64,000 nucleotides of DNA from Pardosa pseudoannulata (Eukaryota; Arthropoda; Arachnida; Araneae; Lycosidae), in contig CM063500.1 of assembly GCA_032207245.1 (NCBI GenBank), positions 67,030,694 through 67,094,693 of the forward strand, in the 5' to 3' direction. Positions 37,171 to 48,439 of this stretch are shown one piece after another; position 1 is the stretch's first letter; every line of letters starts with the position of its first letter. A program made the position numbers and the translations under genes. Under the pieces are notes generated by a model that had not been told where the DNA came from, ran no database searches, and was given only the letters and a program-made list of their open reading frames with translations.

Positions 37171-37763
37171 GCCCTTCCGGTAAAATGACGAGTCTAGCTC
37201 GTCATTAGTTTTTCATTCCATACCGCACAATGACAAGCTACACTCGTGATGCGATTAAAGTTACTGTTAAATATCATAATTTAGTTTAAAGTTTCTAGTG
37301 TACTGAATTTGGCAACACTTTTATCAATTTTGGCAACACTTTTTACTATAGTGACTTGTGAAAATCACAAGTCACTATTGCATATTGTTTACTTAGAATT
37401 TCTTGGTACAAGTCATTGCCAAATTAATGAGTCAGAATAAAAGAAAACCTACTAAGAAATGCCGTGTGTGTTACAAGAATCAAATTAAAAGTGAGACTAC
37501 TTGGCGGTGTAAACAATTAAGAATTCCTTTGCACTTTGTTTTGAAAAGTACCACTAGCATGAAGACTATTATCTGTATACCTTATTAATGTTTTGCTTTG
37601 ATATTTTCTTAATTTTACTGTTTCTGATATTATTTAACACTACGTAAAAAGTGGATTTTAATTAAGAATTTGTAAGAATTGTAAAATGAAACAAGTTTTT
37701 TAAATAAAAATTAAATGGTTATTTCATGCACAGTTTTTCATTATTAAACCATACCGGAAGGGG
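37171..37763 (+). mobile_element. Non-autonomous piggyBac derivative (593 bp), copy 1
   Basis: The right terminus ACCGGAAGGGG is followed by TTAA (37764-37767). The left terminus GCCCTTCCGGTA is similar, but the flanking TTAA is mutated. Inside the left end is a palindrome, AATGACGAG / CTCGTCATT separated by TCTAG (37184-37206). The same family in opposite orientation lies at 61062-61631. Confidence 0.85.
37427..37588 (+). pseudogene. piggyBac transposase C-terminal Cys-rich fragment
   Basis: A frame starting MSQNKRKPTKKCRVCYKNQI continues to TTWRCKQ and PLHF, matching the start of the Cys-rich domain that ends piggyBac transposases and binds transposon DNA. The remaining Cys/His ligands are missing and the frame ends early. 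The catalytic domain is absent. Confidence 0.7.
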
Positions 37764-37767
37764 TTAA

Positions 37768-38467
37768 ACCCTCATTTCCAAACCAGTTATTTGAACATAA
37801 GGTTTGGGGATTTTCTTCATACCCATGAATTCACTTACTATACCAAATTTAATCAAAATTAAAGGTAGTCAAGTAGAATGTATTTCTAAAATTGCGTTGA
37901 TTTCACATGGAATATCCCGTTTGCGGCGGAAGCGAAGAAAATTTTTGACGAATATTAAATCTTATCAACAGCAAGAATCCCGCTATTTTTCTTAAGTGCA
38001 TGTTATTTTTCTTAAGATAAAATTCCTTTAGCCTGCATTCGATGCCTGCCTTCAGTTGACTGTGCTGTGGTGTAGTACATTGCTGTTTTTACTTCAAGTA
38101 CATTTTTCTACGTTAAAATAACGGAAGTTTGCTTTGTCATCTTTAATATTATAGCAAAATGGTCTATTATAGCCACTGATCTATATTACAAAATACAAAT
38201 ATATTAGTGAGAATTAAAGATAAGGAAAAATATTTTATTTATTTTTTTTCAAATATTTTATTCTACTTGAATAAAATAAAAGAAACCCCTAAAATTTTAT
38301 GAACTCAGAATTTTAAGTTATCTGTTAAAAAATTTTGATTTATGATTTATTTTTATTTTCTGAAAACTTATATTAACAGAACCTGTAGTGTATTAAATCT
38401 AATGAAGGCAATATCTGTAAGTGTAGCCTTGTGGGGCTCAATTCCTGAAGACTCCAGTTATTAAATA
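37768..38467. other. No recognisable feature
   Basis: AT-rich spacer. A 63-codon frame at 37804 has no recognisable content. Confidence 0.4.
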
Positions 38468-38493
38468 CTAGCATATAGTCCTTCACACGATGG

Positions 38494-38676
38494 GTTTGGT
38501 TTGGTTTGGAGCGCTACGGTCTACTTTTTGCAACACGAGGACTAATGAGACCAGACCGGGACCTACTGCTTAAAGCCGATTCCGAACGGCTACAAACATC
38601 CATGCCATAGTGGGAATCGAACCCACGAACTCCGGTTCCGAAGGCCACCACCCTAACCATTCGGCCATCGTTCGGC
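38494..38676 (-). repeat. tRNA-derived SINE (family 1), full length
   Basis: Flanked by CCTTCACACGATGG (38480-38493) and CCTTCACATGATGG (38677-38690), a 14-bp target duplication with one change. Read on the minus strand it starts GCCGAACGATGGCCGAATGG; box A is TGGCCGAATGG and box B GGTTCGATTCC. It ends in repeats of AAACC at the left. The pattern shows LINE-type, target-primed insertion of a Pol III transcript. Confidence 0.93.
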
Positions 38677-39267
38677 CCTTCACATGATGGGAACAGTAAT
38701 TTTAATTTTCCAGAATTGTAACGTACTATGAGTCCGGCAAAAATATGGTTTGTTTTTTGGTTGAGAATTATCTGGTATATGCTCAATACTTGTGTTTATC
38801 TTCGTATTCCTCTAAAGTCCCCTGATACTGAAAGTGCAGTTTAGAATCACGTTCAATTCATTTAGAAAAGTCTTAGGCAAGTGAAAATTATCGTTAAGTT
38901 CTTCCCAAATTTTAACAGCAATTATTGGAAGTAAAGAAATAAAACTAACCTTTCTCCTACAACTTGGAGGTAGATACAATTTGTTAATACCGATGATGAA
39001 ACTTTCATTGCAACAAAAAATAATCTATGATTAAATTTTAAATTATCACATGTACCTAATCTATTATTTAAGCCAAATATAAAAAGAAATTTATTTACGT
39101 AATATCTAAGTTCAGTGATAAAACGTAGGCAAATAAAGCAGACGATATTTTAATTTATAATAAATCATTAAATCAGATGGTTAAAGGAATAACGTCATAA
39201 TGCTGGATAAAATATTTTTACCTATTTATTATGTGATAAATTGATAAATCTAAACGTCTGAAAATAC

Positions 39268-40053
39268 CAGGGCTTCGAACCGGAATTGAACCGAAAACCG
39301 AAAAAAACCGTTATTTTGGTCGGAACGAAAACCGGAACTGAACCGAAAAAAATATCGGTTTATTTCGGTTCGATATATCTTTCAGTCATTTTGTTACTGT
39401 TACTAACTTATCAATATTTTCTAATTTAACGTCAATTTTATAATTATCATTACATGTATACTGCCTCTCTATTTCCTATTTTGATATTTGTTGAAAGAGC
39501 GTTTTCAGGTTTGAAATTTATTCTCCGAGACAACAGAAGTAATTTCAGTGAAACCATGTTAGAAGAAATATTAATAATTAGAGGCAATTTTCATATGTTA
39601 TATAAATAATATATTTTTTACATAATTATTGCAAGGCCAAGTGCACGATGTGAGAGTCAAACGACGAATGTGGGTAATCATGAACCTAGTTGTCAAATGC
39701 GATTTTGATAATGGATAACAATGCCAATGCTCGCCGCTCTTATCGTACCTGCTGTTTGTATCAATTCACATAGTGTACCAATTAACAAAAGAATAAAATC
39801 TTCTAAATTTTGATAGAATTACATTTTTTGTTTATGATAGAATTATATTTTTAGTACAAATAAGAATATACATAAAATGAAATTATTCATTTGGAACTTA
39901 AACGAAAACAGTTATTTTTGGCGGAGCAAAAACCGGAACTAAACCGAAAACCGTTATTTTTGGCGGAGCGAAAACCGGAACTGAACCGATATTAAATTTT
40001 TAGTTGAACCGGAAAGAAAACCGGAACAAAAAAAATTACGGTTCGAAGCCCTG
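39268..40053 (+). mobile_element. Non-autonomous hAT element (786 bp)
   Basis: Perfect 15-bp terminal inverted repeats CAGGGCTTCGAACCG are flanked by the 8-bp duplication GAAAATAC (39260-39267 and 40054-40061), the hallmark of hAT elements. Both ends carry repeated 'aaaccggaactgaaccg'-type subterminal motifs. It is inserted in a Helitron. A second, older copy is at 19720-21229. Confidence 0.95.
39460..39594 (+). pseudogene. hAT transposase C-terminal (dimerisation) fragment
   Basis: The frame gives VERAFSGLKFILRDN followed by SNFSETMLEEILIIRGN. It matches the hAT C-terminal dimerisation region with the ERxFS start and the leucine-rich end. There are no upstream DDE or BED domains in the element, so it is a remnant. 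Confidence 0.85.
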
Positions 40054-40888
40054 GAAAATACAGCTTGAAATGGCATTCAACGCTTGAAAGGGGGGGGGAA
40101 TGGGGTATTTTGAACGTTGTAAAGACAACTGTATTTTTTGTTGTGATATGAAGCATATTTATACCCATTTATTTTAGAATCTTATCAATTGTTTAGCAGG
40201 AGATAAACTTTGCTCGCTTTGAATTTTGATAACCCTAACTCATCAAAAATACAATATCCATTCCAGGTCCAACAGCTTCATAAATTCAAGGACAAACGGA
40301 CACACAAATTAGGCTATTATATAGCGATATATACGCAAGTTTAAGAAAGTTCTTTCAACGTTTAAAACATTTTTAAATTCCTAATACATAGGGGAAAATT
40401 AACATTTAATCATAGTAACGCTGATTATAGAATGAAATTTTTAAGAAAAATCCAAAACTCAAAATGAACTCAAAAGTTGCAAATGAAGACATACATTACA
40501 CATATACATATATTCATGCAATTTCCTTGAATACAAAATGTGCATTTGTATGACCGTTTTCCCCGGAATTATGTAAATAAGAAGTTAAACATCACTTATG
40601 TAATTTATGTTTCTTTTTTTTTCTCCCAATAGATTAGTAAAATTCTCATTGGTCATATTCTAGCTTTTGATCCGTGTGGAGCAGATATGTGAACACTGCT
40701 TGAGAAAAAAAATTTAGAATCGAGGAAGAAAATCAGAATGCGTTAGTCAACGTGGTTAGGTACCAGCCATATTGAATAATTTTTGCATCATTTTACCCAT
40801 GAGGAAAATTGCTTTGCTTCCAAGCACATTTCTTATAATAAATTTTGTAGCCTTATAGAGATCAAAGTTCTTCCGGGTAAAATCAATG

Positions 40889-41059
40889 GTTTGGTTTGGA
40901 GCGCTACGGTCTACTTTTTGCACACGAGGGCTAATGAGACCGGGACCTACTGCTTAAAGCCGACTCCGAACGGCTACGAACATCTATGCCACTGTGGGAT
41001 TCGAACCCACGAACTCCGGTTCCGAAGGCCACCACCCTAACCATTCGGCCATCGTTCGG
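40889..41059 (-). repeat. tRNA-derived SINE (family 1) in tandem unit 1
   Basis: A perfect 16-bp target duplication CCGGGTAAAATCAATG is at 40873-40888 and 41060-41075. Box B on the minus strand is GGTTCGAATCC. The other units lack a SINE at this point, so the insertion followed the duplication. Confidence 0.95.
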
Positions 41060-41245
41060 CCGGGTAAAATCAATGATCTTTATGAAAACTAATTATGACG
41101 TACTAATAAATATTTGCAATCGTAAACGATGCTGAAATTTCAGAAACTATGTATAAAGCATTTGTTTGTCCTCGATCTTATTTTTAAAGTTTAATAACGC
41201 ATTATAAAGGTCGAAATTTTTGTTCTATCACAATAAAAATTAGGT

Positions 41246-41550
41246 TAATCGCCTGCTCTTAAAATGGGGCTTGATATAATGGCATCAAACTCTCAAGAAG
41301 GGGAGAAGGGGGGATTTCGAACATTTTAAAGACAATATTTTTTGCTGTGATATGATGCATATTTATATCAATTTTAGAATTGGATCGATAATGTAAAAGA
41401 AGATAATCTTTACTCGCTTTCCATTTTGCTAATTTTAACTCATCAAGAATCCAATATGGATCGATTATGCCTCTATCGATTCCAGGTCCAACAGCTTCAT
41501 AAATTCAAAGACAGACTGACATATAACTTAGGCTATTATTATATAGGGGA
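41246..41550 (-). mobile_element. Helitron 5' fragment in tandem unit 1
   Basis: Covers the block from TCTTAAAATGGGGCTTGATA to TATATAGGGGA. On the element strand it starts TCCCCTATATAATAATAGCC with A as flanking base, the cleanest 5' terminus in the window. The 3' half is absent. Confidence 0.75.
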
Positions 41551-42303
41551 TTATACTAATTAATAAAACTATAAATATATAAATGCCACTACGTGTAGTG
41601 TGCTTTTTGAATAACAATACTGATTCATAATAATCGGGTAAGTTAGACCCAGACCATTGGTTACAGTAGACCAAAACTCCTGCGGTTCTGACGTGAAGTT
41701 TCACCCACTATTTCATGTGCTTGTGATATTCCCAGGCTCGAGTGTTCAAAATCACAGAGACAAAAATGGTAAAACAATCTATTGCTTATACCGGGATTCA
41801 TGATTATTTCTCGAACTAAACCAGACATGCCAACTTTCAGGTACCTTTATGTAATTAAATTATTATGTCTTTCCAATAGGTTATTAAAATTCTGAGTGGC
41901 CATATTTTTGTTTTTGATCCTTGTGGTGTAGATATGTGAACAATGCTTGAGTAAAAGAATTTAGAATCGAGAATGAAAATCAGAATGAGTTGGTCAACGT
42001 GGTGGTTAGGTACCAGCCATATTGGATAACACTTCTCATTTTACCCCTCTGGAAAATTGCTTTGCTTCCGAGCAGATTTCTCAAAACAAATTTTGTAGCC
42101 TTAGAGAGATTGAAGTTCTTCAGGGTAAAATCAATGACCTTTATAAAAACTAATTATGACGTACTAATAAATATTTTCAATCGAAAAAGATATCGAAGTT
42201 TCAAAATCTAAATATAAAACATTTATTTTACCTCGATCTTTTTTTTTAAGTTTAATAACGCATTATAAGGGAGACTTGTTTTGTTCTATCAAGGTAAAAA
42301 TTA

Positions 42304-42603
42304 TGTTAATAGCCTGTTCTTAAAATGGGGCTTGATATAATGGCATTAAACTCTCAAAAAGGAGGGGAAGGGGGGATTTCGAACATTTTAAAGACTATTT
42401 TTTGCTGTGATATGATGCATATTTTTACAAATTTTAGAATTGGATCGATAGTTTAAGATAAGATAATCTTTACTAGCTTTGAAGTTTGCTAACTTTAACT
42501 CATCAATAATCCCATATGGATGCCTCTATACATTCCAGGTCCAACAGCTTCATAAATTCAAAGACAGACGAACATATAGCTTAGGCTATTATTATATAGG
42601 TGA
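42304..42603 (-). mobile_element. Helitron 5' fragment in tandem unit 2
   Basis: Homologous to the fragment at 41246-41550. The terminus on the element strand is TCACCTATATAATAATAGCC. Confidence 0.7.
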
Positions 42604-43380
42604 ATATACTAATAAAAATAAAATGGCTATAATGTATAAATGTCACTACGTATAAATATAGTGTGCTTTTTGAATAACAGTACTGATTCATATTAAGGTA
42701 AGTTTCATGGGTAAGTTACACCCAGGCATAGTTTGTTTTCAGTAGACCGAAACTCTTGCGGTTTTGACCTGATGAAGTTTCGCCCACTATTTCCTGTGCT
42801 CGTGATATTCCCAGGCTCGAGTATTCAAAATCACAGAGACAAAAAAGATAAAACAATCTATTGCATATACCGGGATTAATGAGTATTTCTCTAACTATAC
42901 CAGACATGTCAACATTCAGATACCTTTATGTAAATAACGTTTCATTTGTTTTCCTTCCAATAGTTTATTAAAATTCTGAGTGGCCATATTTTTGTTTTTG
43001 TTCCGTGTGGTGTAGCTATGTGGACACTGATTGACAAAAACTTAGATCTGAGGATGAAAAACATGCCGTAGTCAACGTAGTTAGGTACCAGCCATATTGG
43101 ATAACTCTCGCATCATTTAACCCCTGTGGAAAACTGCTTTGCTTCCTAGCAAATATCTTATAACAAATTTTGTAGCCTTATAGAGGTCAAATTTTTTCAG
43201 GGTAAAATCAATGATGCTTATGAAAATGCGTACTAATAAATATTTGCATTCGAAAAAGCTATCGAAGTTTCAGAATCTATCAGCATAAAATATTTATTTT
43301 TCCTACTTTTTTTTTAAAGTTTAATAACGAATTATTTAGGAGAATGTTTTGTTCTATCAAAGTAAAAATTAGGTTTTACT

Positions 43381-43555
43381 GGTTTGGTTTGGAGTGCTAC
43401 GGTCTACTTTTTGCAACACGAGGGGTAATGAGACCGGAACCTACAGCTTAAAGCTGATTCCGAATGGCTAGGAACATCCATGCCACTGTGGGATTCGAAC
43501 CCGCGAACTCCGGTACCGAAGACCAGCACCATAGCCAATCGGCCATCGTTCGGCC
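43381..43555 (-). repeat. tRNA-derived SINE (family 1) in tandem unit 3
   Basis: Flanks AGTAAAAATTAGGTT (43361-43375) and AGCAAAAATTAGGTT (43556-43570) form a 15-bp target duplication with one change. Box B on the minus strand is GGTTCGAATCC. Units 1 and 2 have no SINE at this position. Confidence 0.93.
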
Positions 43556-43570
43556 AGCAAAAATTAGGTT

Positions 43571-43865
43571 AATCGCCTACTCTTAAAATGGAGCTTGATA
43601 TAATGGCATCAAACTCTCAAAAAGGGGGGAAGGGGGATTTCGAACATTTTAAAGACGACAGTATTTTTTGATGTGATATGATGCACATTTATACCAATTT
43701 TAGAACTGGATCGATAGTTTAAGAGAAGATAATCTTTACTCGCTTTGAATAATATAAACTTTAACTACTGAAGAATCCAATAGGGATACCTTTATACATT
43801 CCAGGTCCAACAGCTTCATAAATTCGATGACATATGGACAGATAATTAGGATAAAATATAATGGA
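43571..43865 (-). mobile_element. Helitron 5' fragment in tandem unit 3
   Basis: Homologous to the two preceding fragments, but its terminus has decayed (TCCATTATATTTTATCC on the element strand). Confidence 0.6.
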
Positions 43866-44484
43866 TTATAATAATTGATAAAAATCAAATGACTATAAAT
43901 ATAGTGTGCTTTTTGAATAACAATACTGATTCATATTAATCGGGTAAGTTAGACCGAGACCATTGTTTACAGTAGACCGAAACTCCTGCGTTTCTGACGT
44001 GATGGAGTTTCGTCCATTATTTCCTGTGCTTGTGATATTCCTAGGCTCGAGTGTTCAAAATCACAGAGACAAACAAAAAAGGTAAAACAATCTATTGCTT
44101 ATGCGGGGATTCATGATTACTTCTCTAACTATACCACACATGTCAACATTCTGGTACCTTTATGTAATTAACGTTTCATTTGTTTTCCTTCCAATAACTT
44201 ATTCAAATTCTCAGTGGCCATTTTTTTTGTTCCGTGTGGTGTAGCTATGTGACACTGATTGACAAAAAACTTAGATCCGAGGCTGAAAAACATGACGTAG
44301 TCAACGTGATTAGGTACCAGCGATATTTTATAACTCTCGCATGATTTTACACCTGTGGAAAATTGCTTTGCTTCTGAACAGATTTCTTATAAAAAATTTT
44401 GTAGCCGTATACTTATCTAAAATCTTCAGGGTAAAATCATTGTGATCTTTATGAAAATTCATATTAATAAATATTTGCATTAGA

Positions 44485-44672
44485 TTTTGGTTTGGTTTAG
44501 TTTAGTTTGGAGTGCTACGGTCTACTTTTTGCAACACAAGGGCTAATGAGACCGGGACCTACTGTTTAAAGCCGATTCCGAACGGCTACGAACATCCATG
44601 CCACAGTGGGATTTGAACCCACGAACTCCAGTTCCGAAGGCCAGCACCCTAACCATTCGTCCATCGTTCGGC
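44485..44672 (-). repeat. tRNA-derived SINE (family 1) in tandem unit 4
   Basis: A 14-bp target duplication ATATTTGCATTAGA (44471-44484) / ATATTTGCATTCGA (44675-44688). The tail has variants of TTTGGTTTAG, so the terminal pentamer repeat is slightly mutated. Confidence 0.92.
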
Positions 44673-44849
44673 ATATATTTGCATTCGAAAAAGATAACGA
44701 CGCTTGAGAAACTAAGCATGAAACATTTATAGTCGCTCTTTTTTTTAAGTTTAATAACGCATTATCAGGCAGAATTTTTTTGTTCTATCACAGTAAAAAC
44801 TAGGTTAAAGACTTTTAAATGCAAGTAGAACAGTTTATACTAGAAACCC

Positions 44850-45330
44850 ATTGGAGCTTTGCGTTCCCACGCCACAGGTCCGAGCTTCGATGCCCTGGCT
44901 GCGCAAAATTGACTCAGCCTTTCAAGCCTTTCATCCCTTCAGTGGGTAGACAAACTGAGGACCAAGTATGCTTGGAAACAAACACTGGGAGTTCCGCGTG
45001 AGTTTGACCACCTAACCGGAACATATCCTTCGCACCCCAGGGCCCATGATCATGGGAGCATGAGGAAAAGATTATCGGCACTGTAGGCTCTGGCCCCATA
45101 TGGCCGAACGATGGCCGAATGGTAGAGCGCTGCTCTTCGGAACCGGAGTTCGCGGGTTCGAATCCCGCTGCTGGCATGGATGTTTGTAGCCGTTCGGAAT
45201 CGGCTTTAAACTGTAGGTCCCGGTCTCATTAGCCCTCGTGTGCAAAACAGTAGACCGTAGCACTCCAAACCAAACCAAACCAAACCAAAACCTGGCCCCA
45301 TATGGGTTGTTGCGCCGAGGAGTTTTAGTT
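44850..45330 (+). repeat. SINE family 2, split by a family 1 SINE
   Basis: The head contains GGTCCGAGCTTCGATGCCC, a decayed box B-like site near 44877. The body has GACTCAGCCTTTCA, CATCCCTTCAGTGGGTAG and CCAAGTATGCTTGG, a layout familiar from tRNA-derived SINEs of invertebrates. It resumes after the inserted SINE with GGGTTGTTGCGCCGAGGAG. A second copy is at 34672-34835. Both outer limits are approximate. Confidence 0.65.
45104..45291 (+). repeat. tRNA-derived SINE (family 1) nested in SINE family 2
   Basis: Forward copy with intact box A (TGGCCGAATGG) and box B (GGTTCGAATCC) and a tail of four AAACC-type units. The target duplication CTGGCCCCATATGG is at 45090-45103 and 45292-45305, both within family 2 sequence. 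This is one of the best preserved heads. Confidence 0.95.
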
Positions 45331-45544
45331 CAGTTTAGAACAATTTATACTACGGTTTAACAGACCTAGAGAAATCCAATATGGCTATTACATCTTAACA
45401 TCTAGTTAACAGAAAAATGCTTGAACAGCAAGTTGTCTTTAAAAAAGATTAAATATTCCAAAAGATAATGAAGGAATATTTCAGATTTTTTTTTTACATG
45501 AAATATTAGTTTCATACAAACGTGAAAAAAGTAGTAGTGTACAC

Positions 45545-46391
45545 CAGGGTTGGAAAAAAATGTTTTTTTTTAAATAAAAAAATCAGATTTATTTGATTTA
45601 AATCAGATTTTTTCGATTTAAATCAGATTGATTTTTTTCTCAATTCTAATTTTAATTATTGGTGTGTTTTTATATTTTTTGCAATATACATGGAATAGTT
45701 TGTTATAAGTAACAACTTATCTATCTAGTATATTCTACACACCGATTACCTAAAATTAAATACATAAATTTTGATCTAAATACATTTCATTATTTTGTAA
45801 TTGGATGGTGCAAACTAAATAAGATGTAAATTTAAAGAACAAATTAAATATTCATTTAATGCAAACTATTTATTAAAAAAAATTCAAAATTATTTCAATA
45901 CTTTTTAAGCAGCGAAATATGGATTTAACTGTTTTAATAAAAACACTAGTTTCGATGTCGTATCCACTCCTAATTAGTTACGAAGGTTAGAATGAACAAT
46001 ACCAAAAGAAGAAAAATGTCTTTCCATTCTAGCAGATAATGTGATGGCTGTTGTTATTTGGTAGACAAACTGGATTTAGAGTTCTGTGATACTCTCTTTA
46101 AACCCCAATTACATAAAATGAATTCCACAAATCATAATCAGTCATTGTACCTACCCCTACTACATACTTTCTGATAACAACCCCTAAATTCTTAGAAAAC
46201 ATGCTGTCTATTTACATTTATTTACTTATTGGTATTTCTGTGCTGACTGATTCTCCTGTCTTTCGAATGTAGGTTTTAAGAGAAGTAAAAAAAAAGAAAT
46301 TTAAATCAATGATTTTTTTTTTAAATCAACTGATTTAAATCAAGATTTAAATCATGATTTAAATCAACTGATTTAAATCATGCCAACCCTG
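45545..46391 (-). mobile_element. hAT element with GATTTAAATC subterminal repeats (847 bp)
   Basis: Termini CAGGGTTGG and its inverted copy CCAACCCTG are flanked by a perfect 8-bp duplication GTGTACAC (45537-45544, 46392-46399). Multiple copies of the palindromic GATTTAAATC(A) lie inside both ends (45590-45635 and 46305-46380); such motifs are usual transposase-binding sites in hAT ends. Confidence 0.95.
45906..46049 (-). pseudogene. hAT transposase C-terminal fragment
   Basis: The minus-strand frame gives LSARMERHFSSFGIVHSNL, then a stop, then LGVDTTSKLVFLLKQLNPYF. It resembles the hAT C-terminal region in which an FSSFG motif precedes a helix-rich dimerisation segment. One stop codon splits it and no DDE domain is present. 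Confidence 0.75.
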
Positions 46392-46515
46392 GTGTACACC
46401 AAATTCACATCCATCAAATAGTAATTTTAATAAAGTTCCGATAATAACACCCATTAGTACTTCAAAAGTAGCTAAATTAGTACAAAATTTGTACATAAAA
46501 TGATTTGCAGCTTAA

Positions 46516-46785
46516 TCCCTTGACGTACAATGACGTCTCAGAGACGCCAGTCCTCATGTACCAAAGTAGACCGACTTCGCCGACAGATGTCGTGCAGCAT
46601 TATATTAAATCATAGTTTTATATTGAAATTTAATGTACATTAGCGTCCTATATAAACATATTTAAATGTTACATAGCAATGCCAATTGTTAGATAAAAAA
46701 TTTTTTTCTCAATTTGTACAAATTCAGATGACCAGAAATAAATAGATTTAGAACACAGTTTCCGTTTAACTTGGATGTAAAGGGA
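46516..46785. mobile_element. TTAA-flanked MITE (270 bp), probably piggyBac-related
   Basis: TTAA at 46512-46515 and 46786-46789 brackets ends TCCCTTGACGTACA and, read inward from the right, TCCCTTTACATCCA. A palindrome ACGTCTCAGAGACG lies just inside the left end (near 46533). No coding sequence is present. Confidence 0.7.
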
Positions 46786-47393
46786 TTAATATGGATAAAT
46801 ATATCTAAGCATAAATGTAAATTACTAAATTGATAGACAGTTCTACTTCGGATCTTTTAAAACGAATCCGAAACTAAGAGAAGTAAAGAAATTTCGTGAT
46901 CTCAGTTTTTATAGGAAAATAATCGCTCTTTTATACAAATACACATACACGGATAATGCGTGTATTATGGCCGAGACTTATTCAAAATCATAACACTTTA
47001 TTTCTGGTGAGATACATGAAATCCATAAGACACAGCAAGCACTTTCACAACATCTTGCACACAGAAAATTTCTGATCTTGCACACACACACACTTTTCAA
47101 GTAAGGACTTCTCAGGTAAAAGAGACTACGAATAATCCCTAAGCACAATTGATCACGGGATAAAAAAACACGCACGTTTAAAGAGAACCCGCTAACTATT
47201 GGCTAAAGTTGTACAGACAGAGGCTGAATTAAGTCTATAGCGTGTTTGTAGGGAAAAATCAGAATTACCGCCCAAACCCCCACGTGCTTTATGAACAAAA
47301 GTTATTAAATTAGTATAAAAATATGTAAATAAGGGATTTTAATATTAAATACATATATATTTGTATATATACATACATGATTTGCACAGTTAA

Positions 47394-47577
47394 TGCGTTA
47401 ACTACGTCATAATACATATTCATACATCACTTGTGCTTTAAATGCTATCTAGGAGAATGTACGTAAATGACAAACATGAAATGACTAAAAAATATTCAAC
47501 AGGAAGGCGGATATATACGTCCAAGACAAAGCATTGACTGCGCAGGACGTATATATATGGCAGCGGCAGTTAAGAAG
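47394..47577. mobile_element. Possible TTAA-flanked MITE (184 bp)
   Basis: TTAA at 47390-47393 and 47578-47581 flank short similar ends (TGCGTTAACTACG and, inward from the right, CTTCTTAACTGCC). An internal inverted repeat ATATATACGTCC / GGACGTATATAT is at 47511-47522 and 47545-47556. The ends match only partly. Confidence 0.45.
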
Positions 47578-47581
47578 TTAA

Positions 47582-48439
47582 AAATGGGTATTTAAAATAC
47601 TCAATTATATATCTGAATTTACTTACCTAAAGAGGTAATCAAACTTCAAGAACTTCAAATGATGAATGTACTAGACCTTTGATCTTAAAAATCTCCATAA
47701 CAATCAACATGGAAAACAGAAAAAAATAGAGTGTCAAACATAAATTATTTAAAATATCTATATTTTAATAGAATAACATCATATGAATATAATATCTATT
47801 TAAATAGATTGGAAGAACTCTTTTGGGGGAGAACTAAAAATACCGAACTAAGTTTAAACACATTTTTATAGAATTTCATTAGTATATCCGAGAGCGCTAA
47901 GACACTTAAAAATAGAAATTTCTATTAAAAAATATTACAAATAAAATTCACCTCAGTTACGATATGAAAAGCTATTTCCCCAGTTCATTAAATATTTATA
48001 TTCATAGTGATACCTACGCCGTAAAATACTTAATTCAATAAGACCATACGGATCCTATTTCCAGTCGGGCTCTTTTTTTCACATTTGCATTTGATATTTG
48101 TTTATAAGAGTTACACTATGAGTACTGCCTACGTTTAATTAGAAAATATTATCTACAATTATTAAGAAATGAAATTTTAACGAACACTGTTAACCTAACT
48201 CATTAAACGCTTGCATGCAGCCATGCATGGCGGTGAATGTGTTGCAAAATAGTCATGTAGACAGTATTAATAGGTTGGGACTAAACATGAAGTCACATGT
48301 TTTTAGAAAATGACATCCTAACTATGCCCCATAATTAAATGAGGGAAGAATTCGAATTCAACATAAGATAAAAAATGAAGTAAAAAATTGAAAAATACTG
48401 CAGTTAAGTTATATACCTTATGTAATTCCAACAGAAATT
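47582..48439. other. No recognisable feature
   Basis: AT-rich spacer before the first recognisable decayed satellite units. Confidence 0.4.

Larger units (their letters stand above)
38468..40327 (-). mobile_element. Helitron containing a SINE and a hAT element
   Basis: CTAG at 38468-38471 marks the 3' end. A SINE (38494-38676) splits the hairpin region and a hAT element (39268-40053) splits the body. The 5' end on the element strand is TCGCTATATAATAGCC, ending at 40327 with A as flanking base. Both insertions carry their own target duplications, so the Helitron was there first. Confidence 0.85.
40590..44810. repeat. About fourfold tandem duplication, unit ~1.06 kb
   Basis: The landmark GGTACCAGCCATATT (or close variant) occurs at 40760, 42009, 43084 and 44313. 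Each unit then runs through 'gggtaaaatcaatg', 'gtttaataacg', a Helitron 5' fragment and a segment with 'gtgatattcccaggctcgag'. Spacings are 1249, 1075 and 1229 bp; subtracting the SINEs in units 1 and 3 leaves about 1.04-1.08 kb. The last unit is partial and ends near 44807. No gene is contained. Confidence 0.85.

Noticed and set aside
45104..45180. Possible functional tRNA gene
   Set aside because: Box A and box B are intact, but the anticodon arm and acceptor stem do not form a proper cloverleaf and the sequence continues into the SINE body and tail.
29824..45278. Small frames such as those at 29824-30051, 33019-33252, 38514-38786, 40783-41040, 44914-45177 and 45072-45278
   Set aside because: Each coincides with a tRNA-derived SINE and shares translated SINE sequence (for example RANETGTY), so they are shadows, not genes.
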